From Fasciolopsis buskii (Eukaryota; Platyhelminthes; Trematoda; Plagiorchiida; Fasciolidae): a stretch of DNA of 64,000 bases. The stretch's first letter is position 1. Each line of letters starts with the position of its first letter. The notes beneath the pieces were generated by a model. It did not search any database and was not told where the DNA came from. It saw only the letters and a program-made list of their open reading frames with translations. The stretch is taken from NCBI GenBank assembly GCA_008360955.1, contig LUCM01001834.1, positions 318,316 to 382,315 on the forward strand, in the 5' to 3' direction. Positions 25,101 through 37,050 of the stretch are shown piece after piece. A program made the translations under genes and the position numbers.

Positions 25101-28100
25101 AAGAAGGAAAAATTCAATATGCAACGAGTAAAAGCGTCTATTATGCCCTTAACAACCGTGAAAACCAGTGCAGATACTGAAAATTTGGGCTACTGCATTT
25201 TCGATTTCGTTTAGCAGCACTTTACAGAGAAGTTTCAACGGTACCTATTTGCTTTTGGAGTGTTTATCCCAGGCAACACAAAAGCTGCCAAAAGGTATCC
25301 ATTAGAAGCACCATGGAACGCTGCGTGTTATAACACTGCAATGATAGTACAGCGTAATGCAGAGGTTCTACAGCTCACCATAAAACAGGTTCAACAACAA
25401 CCTGTTGATTTTCATTTTTGATTGCAAGCAAAATTTAAAAATGCTATTATTTTGTCTAACAAATTTTAGTCATGAATTCCTTTGTACTTTGAATATCATT
25501 TTCTTGCTAGCCGTGACTAGTTGTACGCAAGCAGAAAAGAACTTCAAAACAAATCCGTTTTTGATCTGGTAGCTTTGCAAACTTAGAAAGTTTCGAGGAT
25601 ACCATAAAACAGTAGAAAGATGAAACCAGTACAAACTATTCATAAAACCAGAAAGTAGATATAATTAGTATTCTTTGAACTAGTTTTATGATATTTTTCT
25701 TTAAATTTTCCTAGTGATGCACTGCATCGTATAATTCTGCCGAAAACCGGAAGGCGGTTCTTTAAGATCCTTCAAATAAAAGTAAGCATCAGCGACCGAA
25801 TCAGAATTCCGGGAAGTTGCTCAAATGATATTCGTTGACTAAAACGAAAACAGTGCTGCATATAACTTAGTTTACCAAAAAGATAAAACATTTTTCCCTA
25901 GAAGATGCAGGATTTGTGAGCTGTTAGCGGACTTTGCTAAAAACGATTTTCGCGGGAAAAATTTAAGAAGGCTGTCCAAAATGAGGGGTTAATTAAGGGA
26001 ATAGAAAACATCTTTGCCTTGTTTACAGGTAACATATTTGCTGGTTCAGGTGGCCGAAGGGTCCTTGTTATCAGCTTCAGGTTTTTTATCGAGATATTTT
26101 GAAATTCAAAGGTGCGTCCAGGAGCCATCCAGAACTGTTTTCATCAATTAGTTGGGAACATCGTCGACAACCCTTACGCTATTTACATTAGTATATGTGA
26201 TGCAAAATTTGTTGATCAAGTGTTTTGCAATCTTTATGACTTAACATCCCGTCAGTTTAATAACTCACTAAGGAAACAATGAAGTAAAATATCGCGGCCT
26301 GTTAAATATCAGGTCAAATAACTTCAGCTGAATGCAAAAAAGCCATGGCATCTTAAATCTGCTGCAGTTACCAAATGTGAAGTTCCTCTCAAAGATTGAT
26401 TTTCTAATTCTGCAAGCAACTGCATTTTTCCTTGTTGGCTCTCACGTAATGAAACGAGTTTAGTGTTACAAATAATGCTATTTGGGACAAGCTGAGCTGT
26501 TAGATGATTTGAAGATAAGACTCGCTTACCATAAAAAGCTTCCACTTGTTTGAGAGGTCACAGCCTAACAGTTAATTATAAATTGAACATGTACCTACTA
26601 GGTGTGCTTGCAGCTAACGTGTTCGAGGTTTGGCTTATTGTTCATAGTTTCTTTCGCCTTTGGGGAACCAATCAAGCATGAAGGACGTTTGGTAGGGTTC
26701 TAGTTGGTAGTGTCTCTTCACTTCGAAGAAGATTAGGTTAATATTTCATTCGAGAAGCTACAAGTTAACTGTAAAATTCACGCAATTTAAAGATATTGAG
26801 GGATTTCAATCCGAGAAGTAGCAAGAAGGAGGAAATATGATGCAATTTCTGTTCTGCTGATTAGCTCTATGGCTTTTGTCTTCGCGATAAGAAAAGTAAC
26901 GAATTCGTCAATTGTCAGGATCTTTTAACTAAATATAATTGGCTATCCAATGTAAATCGCTCACACTATATATCTGACTGGAACAATTAGTGGGCCTCTA
27001 AGCGTACCTGTGAGATTCCGGGAAAAATATGTTCCGTTTGTCCCGCCTAACACCAAATAAGTTTCCTAGAGATTATTTGGGATGTTTAGTTTTCAAATGA
27101 ATCATCATGGATAAGCCAAATTTAGCCACCTACGATTTTTTACTTCCTTGATCTTTACAGATCGCATGCTAAATACAAAACACCATTGGAAATTGGTTTT
27201 ACTTGTGGAAAAATTTATTAGTGCGTTTAAATGTGGCTGAGCTTGTTTAATCCGAACAAAACTTATACGCAACCGTATGCTGAGATCGCAAAATGTGCCA
27301 TTGTATACTTGAGGCCGTAAATTAGTAATGGTCGCCAATGGATAGCTGTCATTATGTCAAACAAATATTTTTCTGTTGCAGATAGCAAATGTAATTCTTT
27401 TAGCAAACGTTTATTATTTTGGTAATATCATGAATAATATTTATTATTGTTGCTGACATTATTATGGGGTATATCCACCATGAGTAATTTGGCCCTAGTT
27501 TTTCACGTAAACTGGGATAAGTGAGTAATTAAACTCGTGCCTATGTAAGTGTGAGGATTCATCTTAACGTACGTGAACTTCCGGTTTCTTAGTCTTGAAA
27601 GGCTGCGGCCGTATCTCGCTTTTCGTTTACCAAAACAAATCGGAAAATCATTCCTATATGAAAGATACATCACAAAATCATCCATATCAGTTTTTAGCTT
27701 TGAAGCTGAGTACCACAGCCGAAAGCCTGGTGTCTACCATGTATGAGCCAGGCTTGCAATTTTTCGACAGTCGCATTTGCTCCGAACGAATGGCAGAATG
27801 TCGTCATTCACAGGGCGACATGTAAAATACCCAAGCTTATAAAGTTGTTCCAGTCAAAATTTATTATGGTGCTCCCTTCTTTTCTTTATTAACCCCGTAA
27901 AAATAAACTGCCACTAACCTTCAGCATAGTACATAAACGTATTTGACTTAGGTTCAGAAACAGTGCAGTTTACAAATCTTTTTAAACTTCCAGTGCAACG
28001 CAAAGTTTGTCAACACAGCTTGTGACAGGAAATGATTTCTCAAAGTAGCTTGGCTGAACCGACTGACTTTACAGTGTTGTGGAATTGTGAAAAGTTTACT

Positions 28101-28340
28101 GTAAAATAAAAAGTTGAAAGACTATACAAAAGGGGTAAGATTTCACATGCAAGAATACCGCCGACTACAGCAATGAGTCATGTCACTTGTTGTCCCTAAG
28201 CGTTGCTTGGAAGTAGGGATCTTTTGAACCTCAAATAGGAAGCGAAACTGGGTTTATAGGAACCCGTCCGTTGGTAGAGGTTTTCATTAGAGGCAGTCGT
28301 CTTGTGGACAAGTGGAATATATGTCCTGGAAAATTTAACC
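22175..28340. other. AT-rich DNA, nothing recognised apart from a small AT microsatellite
   Basis: About 6.2 kb without a supported gene. A short (AT)n run lies at 22396-22408. The open frames 24387-24650 and 24505-24786 overlap in different frames and have no domain. Composition and stop density fit intergenic or intronic sequence. Confidence 0.5.
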
Positions 28341-28354
28341 TATAATAATATAGT

Positions 28355-28425
28355 GGCTCTTCTAACGATTGAACCCTTGGATCTAGGACGCTGCGCCTGA
28401 CCATTGAGTTAATGACAATTTTCGC
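28355..28425 (-). repeat. tRNA-like SINE head or tRNA pseudogene
   Basis: On the minus strand an A-box-like element (TAACTCAATGG, complement of 28401-28411) is followed about 36 bases later by a good B-box-like element (GGGTTCAATC, complement of 28367-28376). The flanks do not form a 7-bp acceptor stem, so it is not an intact tRNA. The spacing and internal promoter boxes fit a tRNA-derived SINE head or decayed tRNA copy. It lies immediately downstream of an RTE fragment on the same strand, and RTE machinery often mobilises SINEs. Confidence 0.4.
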
Positions 28426-28454
28426 AGCAAATTTTACTAATAATATGACAGCGG

Positions 28455-29120
28455 TGTTCAGACACTAGCAGTTTCTGCATATCTGCAGTCAACGATCAAG
28501 CGGCGCCGTACATGACCTGTGATTGATAACCGGATGAAAAGCTGATGCAGGAGATGCCTTACACTGGTGAAAACCAACTCAGCCTTCTTTATGAGTGAAG
28601 CTACTTTATCCGATATACAACCACCATGCGAGATAAAGCTTTTCAGGTAACTAGACCAGTCCACTTCACTAAACTCCTTCCCTGCAAGAACAGGGTTTAG
28701 CTTTGAGCTAGTCCACTCTTTCAACAGCACCATACATTTCGAAGGTGTAAACCCACTCCAAACTCACCTACACATACGGAATATAGAGAAAACCTGTAAA
28801 TTGAGTATTCATTCAAGAGGATAATGTCACTGGCTAGTTCTAAACGAGACAGTTTCTTGTCTGAGAAAATATCTATGTCGATATTCTCACACTATCGTCT
28901 TCATAACAAAGCTGAAAAGAAACTGTGAAAGAGGCAGCCACGCCAAACGCCACTTCTATTTGTGATCTCGTGTCCAAAATCACCGTGAGCACGACCTCAG
29001 CTTCGGCTGTTCATGTACAGATCAAATGACTGAAGTGAGTTTCTGTGGCATAGACTTCAGTGAGAGGTAAAGCCACAGGAATGAGCAAACGACGGAGCCG
29101 AATGCCGCTTTTAAGAGAAG
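28455..29120 (-). mobile_element. RTE-type LINE RT fragment (copy 2)
   Basis: Read on the minus strand from about 29050 down, a motif B block (S-G-V-W-R-G-C, in place of SGVRQGCPLSP) is followed by D-K-K-L-S-R-L-E-L-A-S-D-I-I-L-L-N-E at about 28875-28820, where the YADD box has decayed to LASD. The frame 28733-28458 then reads E-F-S-E-V-D-W-S-S-Y-L-K-S-F-I-S-H-G-G and I-K-K-A-E...V-R-H-L. This matches the RTE V-x-x-F-x-Y-L-G-S-x-I-S block and the later A-x-x-x-L-R-H-L-W stretch. Frameshifts separate the parts. It looks closely related to the 35.7-37 kb copy. Confidence 0.8.
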
Positions 29121-32100
29121 GAAACCAGAGATAGTCAGTCACTGACTGGTTTTAAGAAAACTCGTTAGGCTTACCAGATTATGGGCTGGACCAGAATTTC
29201 GGTGGTTGTTTATGAATAATCTAATACTGGCAAAACTTTGTACAACTCTACAGTATTCAATCAGCGACTTTTAATTTGGGATGACCTTTTGCGGGTTGCC
29301 GCATAACGACAATCAAGTAAATCTATGAGGTTAACTGATGTCTCACGGATTATACGATAGAGAAACTTGCGAGTCTTCCTTGTAGTTAAAGGTTTTGCAT
29401 GCCTTTAGAAAACAGAATTATTAATTCGGAGAAGTTATAAAGTAAAAGCTTCAGCAGGTTGGATACCGGTATCTTTTATTTTGATGGCGTAATACCTTTT
29501 AAATAACAGATTACCAAAACCGTCACATTTTCGTTGTTTGAAGTGTTAATGGTCGCATAATCCGTCTATAATCCGTGAACAAGTTTACAACATGGCATAG
29601 TAAATTGGCAAAATCCAGACTGCTTTTATTGATATTGAAATGCTCAAAATTCAAGCGGCTGAGTAAAGTCTCGTAATCGTGAATCCAGTTTCGCCACTGT
29701 CGAAGCACGGAACATCGACACCGCCTACCGGGGTACAATGAAGAAGCTTGTAAAACAGAACAAACGGACGACTGCTGCCTGTTGTGAAACCGTGTCAGAC
29801 ATGGCAATGTAACATTTTACAGCTCTGATATGCACATTTGCAAACAAACAGAGCTAATTTATTTGAGTAAAACCAAATGACTGGAATCAGTCATTATCCA
29901 GTTCACTAGCATTTCAATCTTGCAGACATAGTGAATTAGTAATTAAATGGTGCTAACAAAATCTCGCAGTTCTATGATTTCTGTTCTCACTTTTGGAAGT
30001 AATTTTAAACCAACATAGTTACTAAGCAAAATACATGCAAACGTTAGCAAAATTAAAGTAAAGTCGGTTCTGAGTTAAACGTAGATTCGAGGTCTTACAA
30101 TAGTCGATCATTCAGCAAGAACAGAGGTAATGTCACTGGATCCTAGGAATTTAATGCTCACTTATAAATCGGAATACTGCAATTGGACAAATTCATCCCT
30201 TTGCTTTGGTAGTTCTATAGTAAGTACGAATAGATGCATTACTCGCGAAATAAAAAAAACGTCTGTCTTTATGGTGCATCAGTGATACATGTGATCGAAA
30301 GCAGTTGAAGAAGCATTTCCTGAAAACACTTTTATTTGAGTGATGCACTCTGATCTTGAAATGAACATCTATTGTTACCGCAGCCCACTGGCTGCGAAAG
30401 TGTGTTTTTAATTAGTTTGAATAACCATTTGATGAATAATCGGGTTGACAGAGTAATCAGCTTGAAGCCATGGAAGCTGAGGCTGAAGGGATCCTAGGAT
30501 CCTTTGGTTTTATAGTGCATTATTATTCCTTAACTGCATAAATGAAATAAAGATAAAGGTGACCACAAAGCCACCATAACAGTTCATGCATGACAGTGAC
30601 AGAAAACAATTAGAGTAAATATAGAGGACCTCTACTCAGGTGACGGAATCAAAACAGGGAGAACTTGGTTTTGGGACAAAACGCAAGAAAGACATTTGTG
30701 CAGCAGCCATAGATATTCGAAATTGGGTTGAAAATAACTTTTCTTCTAGCAATCACCAGTGTTCAAAGGGTTTAACAAACTGACAATCTGCTAGCTTGCA
30801 TTCTGTTATGCAGTCAAAATTGGTTTCGACTTAAAATAAGAGCGCCTTACTGCGTGTCATATGAGTAATTGGCATAAAAAGAAAGTACTCAGTTGCACAC
30901 AATGTTACCTTTCACAGTTGTCTACAAACGCCGATTTAGAAGAAAAGGGCAATATGATACAAGCAAAATTGAAAATATCTTAAATGCTAAAAGTGACGTT
31001 TGCTAGTCAGGGAGTGAAATATATGCTGAGGTTAGATTTAGAATAAATAATCTCCTGAATTTATTCCTAGATTTGACACAAAATTTGAGTGGATGAAGAA
31101 GATTTGGTTATGAACTGTGCATACCGACAGACAGACGGAATATCCTTGTGTACGCTGTTGTCCGAAAAAGTTATCTGTTTGAAGACGAGCAGAACTGGCT
31201 CTCAATAGGTGCAGAAACTCTAACCAACAGGCAGTCCCTGGTCGGTCAAGTTGCAATCCATAGGATCCTACTGGGGGACACTTGTAGATGTTAACTGGTA
31301 AATATTTTCTGTCTTATTAAGCGCTTTTATTCAATATCTGCAATTAAATTGTTTCTCAGTTTTCTGTGGGAAGAGTTAGCAACCAAAATCAGAGCAAATG
31401 AATGCAGGGTGGGTGGTTGTCAGAACTAAACTGAAATGCTAATTGGAATTAGGAAAAAATGATGCATTCAACATTAATGAGGAAAATTTTAGACTGTGAA
31501 ACTCATGAACTTGGCAAGCTTTGACAAGACAGCATTAGACAGATATTTGTTAAATAAAATCTTCTGAACCGGTTTCTCGATAAACCTTCCAGCAGATAAC
31601 ATTCTGATACAAATATGGATTTAATAATACACAGGAAAAAAGTACTCACTAAGCATTGAGAGTAACAAGCTCACATTTGCACAATCAATTACAGAAAAAG
31701 CCGAAGCACAAAAAAACCTATGAGAAAATGCAAGTGGGTAACTTGTGCTTCGTTGCACCCCTATATTTATTGCGGTTGCAGTCGCGTGACTATTAGAGCA
31801 AAAGTTACTTCATATAACTGCTCGATAACTAGGTCGGGGGGGGGCTCGTCGTTGATCATAAACGCTCTTGCTAGACTCACTAAAATTTTTGGAACATTTC
31901 AACTTGAAGAAAAGTTGTTAGATGTACAAATTTAGGGGAACCACCATCAAACGTTTGCTGACTCAAAAGGAGACAATTACTTGAAATGAAAAGCATAACC
32001 GGCTGTGGTCAAAGAGATGAAAAGACCATTATCTCTGGTCAAAGATTCGAGTCGTAGATCCGCAACTCACTTTGACGGTGGAAGGCATTTGGCTGTTTCC

Positions 32101-35100
32101 CGGTTTATTACATGTTGTTCTCTTACCTGGTTCGATGCTAAATCAAGTTTCAAGGGCCCGACTGCCGGTTCCCAGGTGCTACGAGTAGTAGTAGAAGCAA
32201 AGAGCATGCCTCTCAAACCGCACCCGTGTGAGTTGCACGTAATTACAATGTTCAATCCATTTTAGCACATTTATTACGTGGCTAAGATTAGCAGGATGTG
32301 CCTATTAGGTACCTATGTCAGCTAATCCGTTGAGGTTTCAGAACAACAATCAAAGTCCATCTATAATGGTTTGTGGCCCTTTGTTGCTACTCCAGAAAAC
32401 TATCGAAGTTGTATCGACTTGGATGAGCAGTCCATAAAATGGACTGGGTTCATTATAGACACTGACATATCTAGGCCTTAGCAAAGTATGGTTTATGTGT
32501 AGGCCACGACTTTATATAAATTGCTGCAGCCCAACAACTTTTACATAGCCAAATTTTCCCTTCAGTTGTTCTGTAAATTGATAAAATTTTTGAAAATTGG
32601 TGTGGACAAATTTTTCAGCACTGGCTTCTGGTTCTCGTTCCTTTTTGAAAGCGTCGGAGTTATAAAGCATTCATATAAGTACTACGTTCTGCTTTATTTG
32701 TTCTGACACTAAACACTCCTTAAGAAAATCACTCACCATGTTTGATAGACAAATTTCCCCAGGAAAGTTTTGTATAATACTTGCCTATTTCGTGCAACAT
32801 TTTATCGAATTTAAATGCTGCAAACAACCGACGAAGTTCTGAAGAAGAAAACCTACCTCGGGGGACTTGCCTGAGACTTGTGGGATGCTTGTCGTACATC
32901 TTCAAGCCTTTTGTAAGTGACAGTTGTGAGCTTAACGGACTCGGTGGACGTAAGCCTGAAGCAGTAAGCAAAATATTTTGGTCCTTTTGTTTTACTTAGA
33001 CATGACATGGACAGTGGTCATATGGATTGAGCAGTTTTTAAGATAGAAATACCTACTCAATATCTACGCATGTCACAATCCTACGCGACATTTACATGTA
33101 CTTTTCTTAACTGAGGGCAGGGATGTATAGATAGAGACAATGGCGCTAAACATATTGTTAAGAAAACAGTCAATTCTCTAGTAAATACATTCTTGTCAAT
33201 GAAGTGACAATCCGTAAACAGAAACCCACCAATTTTAATTTCATATTGTCTAATTAACTGAATAATAGTCGACGAACAAATGCAACATGCAGTATTATAT
33301 CAGAAATGTTTAGTCCAACTAGAAAAATGGATTCACTTGACAACTGGAAATCAGAATTGCCTTGGTCAAGCATACATTGCATCGAGATGAAATATTGGTT
33401 GGTTTATTGATCCAAATCCGTTAAAATCAACTCACGTCGAATCAAAAAATGGTTAAAATCTCTCATACTGCATTTACCAACTTTGGCAACTCTTGTCAGT
33501 TGTGTCCTATTTAGATTTTGAAACGTGCGCTGATACTTAGTTGAGTTCGTTTGAGGTCACTCCCTAGTTAGACAAGGCCGACTTCAGGTTGATGACACAG
33601 CAGCCAGTTTCGTGTAGGCAAAGTAAGTAGTATTGTGGCAAGTAATAGGACAAATAATCACCGGAAGTCAGAATCCGTTTTTGTGGCAACCCCCGCGTTT
33701 CAGATGTGCGTATCCGAAAATTCACTTCCTAATTACACACTACACATCGATACTTCTTAGGCATCTGGTATATTCTCTGATTTACATCAGGCTCTGATTT
33801 CAGTAAATTTTAGTCATTATTTAGCACTGGTTACTGAAAAATTGAACGGCTTTAAACTTAATGGTAGCATAAAAACCAATGCTTTGGGTTTCAAAGGGGC
33901 ACATATATCTGCATCGCAGCTGTTAGAAACTAAATCCTAAAGTCTCTCCTCGCTTCGCTCATCAGTTTGAAGGCATATTTGTTTTTACCGAAAAATTGAA
34001 AGTTTTGTACCATCATAATTTGGGAAACAAATTACCGCTAACCACCATGAAAAGTGCACACTATCAGGGAAATCAGATATCTTTGCAAAGAATAAAACAG
34101 GGATTGCGGCCCTTATGTGAACTGCAACTCATGCCCGTGATCTGCGCCTTGGTTGCTGATATTAATATTCCCTCGGTAAACAAACTTTGCACCCGTCAAG
34201 ACTATTATGATAATAGCATTAAGAAAGTATCCATGTGATGGTTGGAAATAAACGTCAACCTTTATTGCTTATTAATCTCCCAAAGGCATCCGTTTTTTCG
34301 CAACTGGATGCTTTTACAGATGAAAATACGGCTATTTCTGTCAGAAGATAATGTTAGTATTCAGAGTAATGCTAGTTCCTAATCTTTACTGTCAGCAATG
34401 TGGTTAGGTCGGCAACAACAAAATTTGGTGACTACCGAGGGTTTGCCACGGTGGAATACAATATTTCAACTTTGAAAAGTTACACAAACAGATCAGGTAA
34501 GCGGACCAAGACAGAATCAAGCTGTTTACTCAAGGTCAAGATAAAAAACAGCAAACCTGATATCCGAAGGAGTTTTGTTTTAGGGCTCATAAACGATGAA
34601 GTAATTATTGAGGCTTAAGGCTCTTAGGAGAGCTTATTGCCTCCATGGCAAAGGTCAGATGACTTCCTAATGGCAAATTTGGGAACAATATGTTATTTCT
34701 AATCATGAAACAATATGTGGTCACTCCATCTACTCTCGCTGGTCGTTGATATTTGACCAAAATCAGTGCTCATACAAACCTGAATAGTTAGCTCAACTAC
34801 GTGTAGCGCAGTTTGATTGAACTTAGGTTAGGGATCTGATGAATCCCGTATTATTATGTGCTAGCACCAGCTTCGACTAGCAAAGTGACAGCCTTTCATG
34901 TGCTACCAATGCTCATCAATGATACCTTTTTGGTGCCCGGATGTTGAAGTTAACAATGCTATCACGAAATACGTAATGTCCTGACGTATTTATAACCGTT
35001 TGTTCAAGAAATATGCTTTTTGAAAATAGGACATTACTGTCCAGGCAATAATACTGACAGACAATAAGTTTGTGTCGAGCTTCGGTTCATAATATTCTTG

Positions 35101-35725
35101 AACAAACTGCATGGTAATCGGGCGTTTTGTAAGCAATCTAGAGCCGTATGTTGGGCAAAATCACGAAATTCATTTCCTACTGTTAAACATTCAAAAATCT
35201 GCGCTGTATAACATCAAAATCTTCGTGTCACCAACGAACCTTGAGAATACATAATTCCCTTTGTGTTCGTTTGTCTCTGTTATTTGCATCTATTGGGGTG
35301 TAACCAGTGTTAGTCTTTTGGTCAGAGTCAGGGCTTTTTGCCCTGACGATATTGGGTTCGTTTCCTTTAATAGCCTGTTCACTTTATCACTTGGGAATGT
35401 TCATCTAGTCCTCAATTTCTCCCTGGAAAATAGTATGAGTTGTTTTTTATTGTTAAAACAAAAGTGAAAAATGAGAAACGAAACTAGATGTTCATAGCCT
35501 GGTTAGGCTTCGTGCACCATTAGAATGCTGATTTCATTGCAGTTGGTATTCACTCGCGTAAATCACCTTTGAGGGTTCTGTCCCCGGTAATTTTGAAAGC
35601 TAAAGGTAGCTGGCTTCATTCACGATGAAGACGTTGAATTTTGGGTGTACAATTCACAGACGAAAGAAAAATAGAATTTTGGTGAAATCGCTGCAAATTC
35701 ACTGCGGTGTTTAGCAAAAAGACTT
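29120..35725. other. AT-rich DNA, no gene recognised
   Basis: About 6.6 kb. No domain was seen in the open frames at 29523-29807, 31720-31935, 32005-32265 or 33996-34238. A G run (8-9 G) lies near 31837. A perfect 8-bp stem with a 5-T loop lies at 35327-35347 and is listed separately. Confidence 0.4.
35327..35347. repeat. Perfect hairpin: 8-bp stem, TTTTT loop
   Basis: GTCAGGGC at 35327-35334 is the exact reverse complement of GCCCTGAC at 35340-35347, separated by five T. It lies about 400 bases upstream of the recognisable start of the plus-strand RTE fragment. Function is unknown; a short hairpin of this size can also arise by chance. Confidence 0.5.
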
Positions 35726-35729
35726 GAAG

Positions 35730-37050
35730 GTATATGAAGGAAATTGAAGGGCAGAAGATTATCTTGCGAAACTCAACGACTAATTTAGAATCTGTCGCAT
35801 CCAAACTTTTCGGGGGAATTATTCTCCGCTCCCTTAAGGAGGGGGAGGCGGTTTCCAGCGCGGTATGTATTGTACTGACCGCATCTCTATTCGAGGGTGC
35901 CGGATTAGTGGCACACACTTCGTAAACCCGCGATCCCGCTTAATATATAAGTGGCTTACCACTTAATCGATCGTGTAACGCTGCAGTTGCGCTTTTAACT
36001 CCAGGATGTGCCAGAGGAACTCAGTTTCATTTTCTACTCGTAAGTCAACGGTCAAAGCCGAGGTCGTGCTGCTCGTAATTTCTTACCAGAATTAACACAA
36101 TTATCGATACTTCAGGATTGTCTACTTTCATCCTTCCTTTTCAACTTTGCAAATGGGAAAGAAACTATATTCTCATGTGATAATGCTGGAACTAACTTGT
36201 TCTAATAACAAATTGTCTGATTTGGATTGTCTGTATGACTTTGCACTTCTGAGTGAAAACTCATTTAAGTTATCAGAATTTCCGGGTCATATGAAAAATG
36301 ATGCTACTAATTTTGGAATGGGTTTTACATCTTTAAAGTGTAGAATGACGTTGCTAGACTTGGTAGGCCCAAAATCGAACATTTTCTTAGAGAATTTGAG
36401 CAATTACATCTAAACTGATGGTGACTGATAGTATATCGCTGCGTATGCAGAAAAACGGGTCGATTCTCACCAATGCGAGATCTAGTTGCCCAATAATGAA
36501 CGCTTGTACAAAAACAGTAATGTCCGTCCTTCTATGTGGCTTAGAAGCGTGGCCACTGAGGGCAGGTTTGAGGAGAATACCTGTACGAATACCATTCTGT
36601 TTATAGCATTGTTAGAATTTGACGGGGGAATTTCGTCCTTAACTCGAAGACCAGATGTAACGTATTGGGTCTTAAGGTTCACCGGTAAGAAAAGGGACTG
36701 AATTTGGACAAATCAAGTTAGCCGGGACATGCGATATCTATGTTCTCAGTTCGAGTCTCTCACTGTACGCCACTCTTCGGAGCAGCTGATGCTTGAAAAA
36801 TGGGTCTAGGTTGTGAGTCGGTGAAATGAAGACTGACTTGTAAAGCACAACCAGTCTGCTGGCTCGCGGTGATTCATTTAGACTTCTGGGTGGGTGTCTG
36901 CGAGATCCGCCAACGCTGCGGTTATGAACACTAAGTGATATGACTCATTGTTGTAGTAAGTCGCATACTGGATTTAGGAATCTCGCCTCTGCTGTGTAGT
37001 TTTCCAGTTTATTGAGTTCATATTTATTCTTTTCTTTTTTCATTTTTTCC
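35730..37050 (+). mobile_element. RTE-type LINE RT and C-terminus (copy 3)
   Basis: An ordered series of RTE ORF2 blocks is spread over three frames. S-V-A-S-K-L-F-G-G-I-I-L-R-S-L lies at about 35790-35840. D-C-L-L-S-S-F-L-F-N-F-A is at about 36117-36152 and is the G-C-P-L-S-P-F-L-F-N-F motif B. K-L-S-D-L-D-C-L-Y-D-F-A-L-L-S-E is at about 36210-36257, with YADD decayed to LYDF. F-G-M-G-F-T-S-L-K-C-R-M follows near 36320. Then comes L-L-C-G-L-E-A-W-P-L-R at about 36530-36565 and a terminal R-D-P-P-T-L-R-L near 36905. Both catalytic box aspartates cannot be traced, and several stops and shifts are present. Confidence 0.8.

Noticed and set aside
28355..28425. Functional tRNA gene
   Set aside because: The B box is good but the acceptor stem cannot pair, and the A box has substitutions at conserved positions.
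32836..32910. Small GC-richer patch with splice-like borders on both strands (GTAAGT on plus, GTAGGT on minus)
   Set aside because: It has no recognisable protein similarity, no partner exons in phase and weak polypyrimidine tracts.
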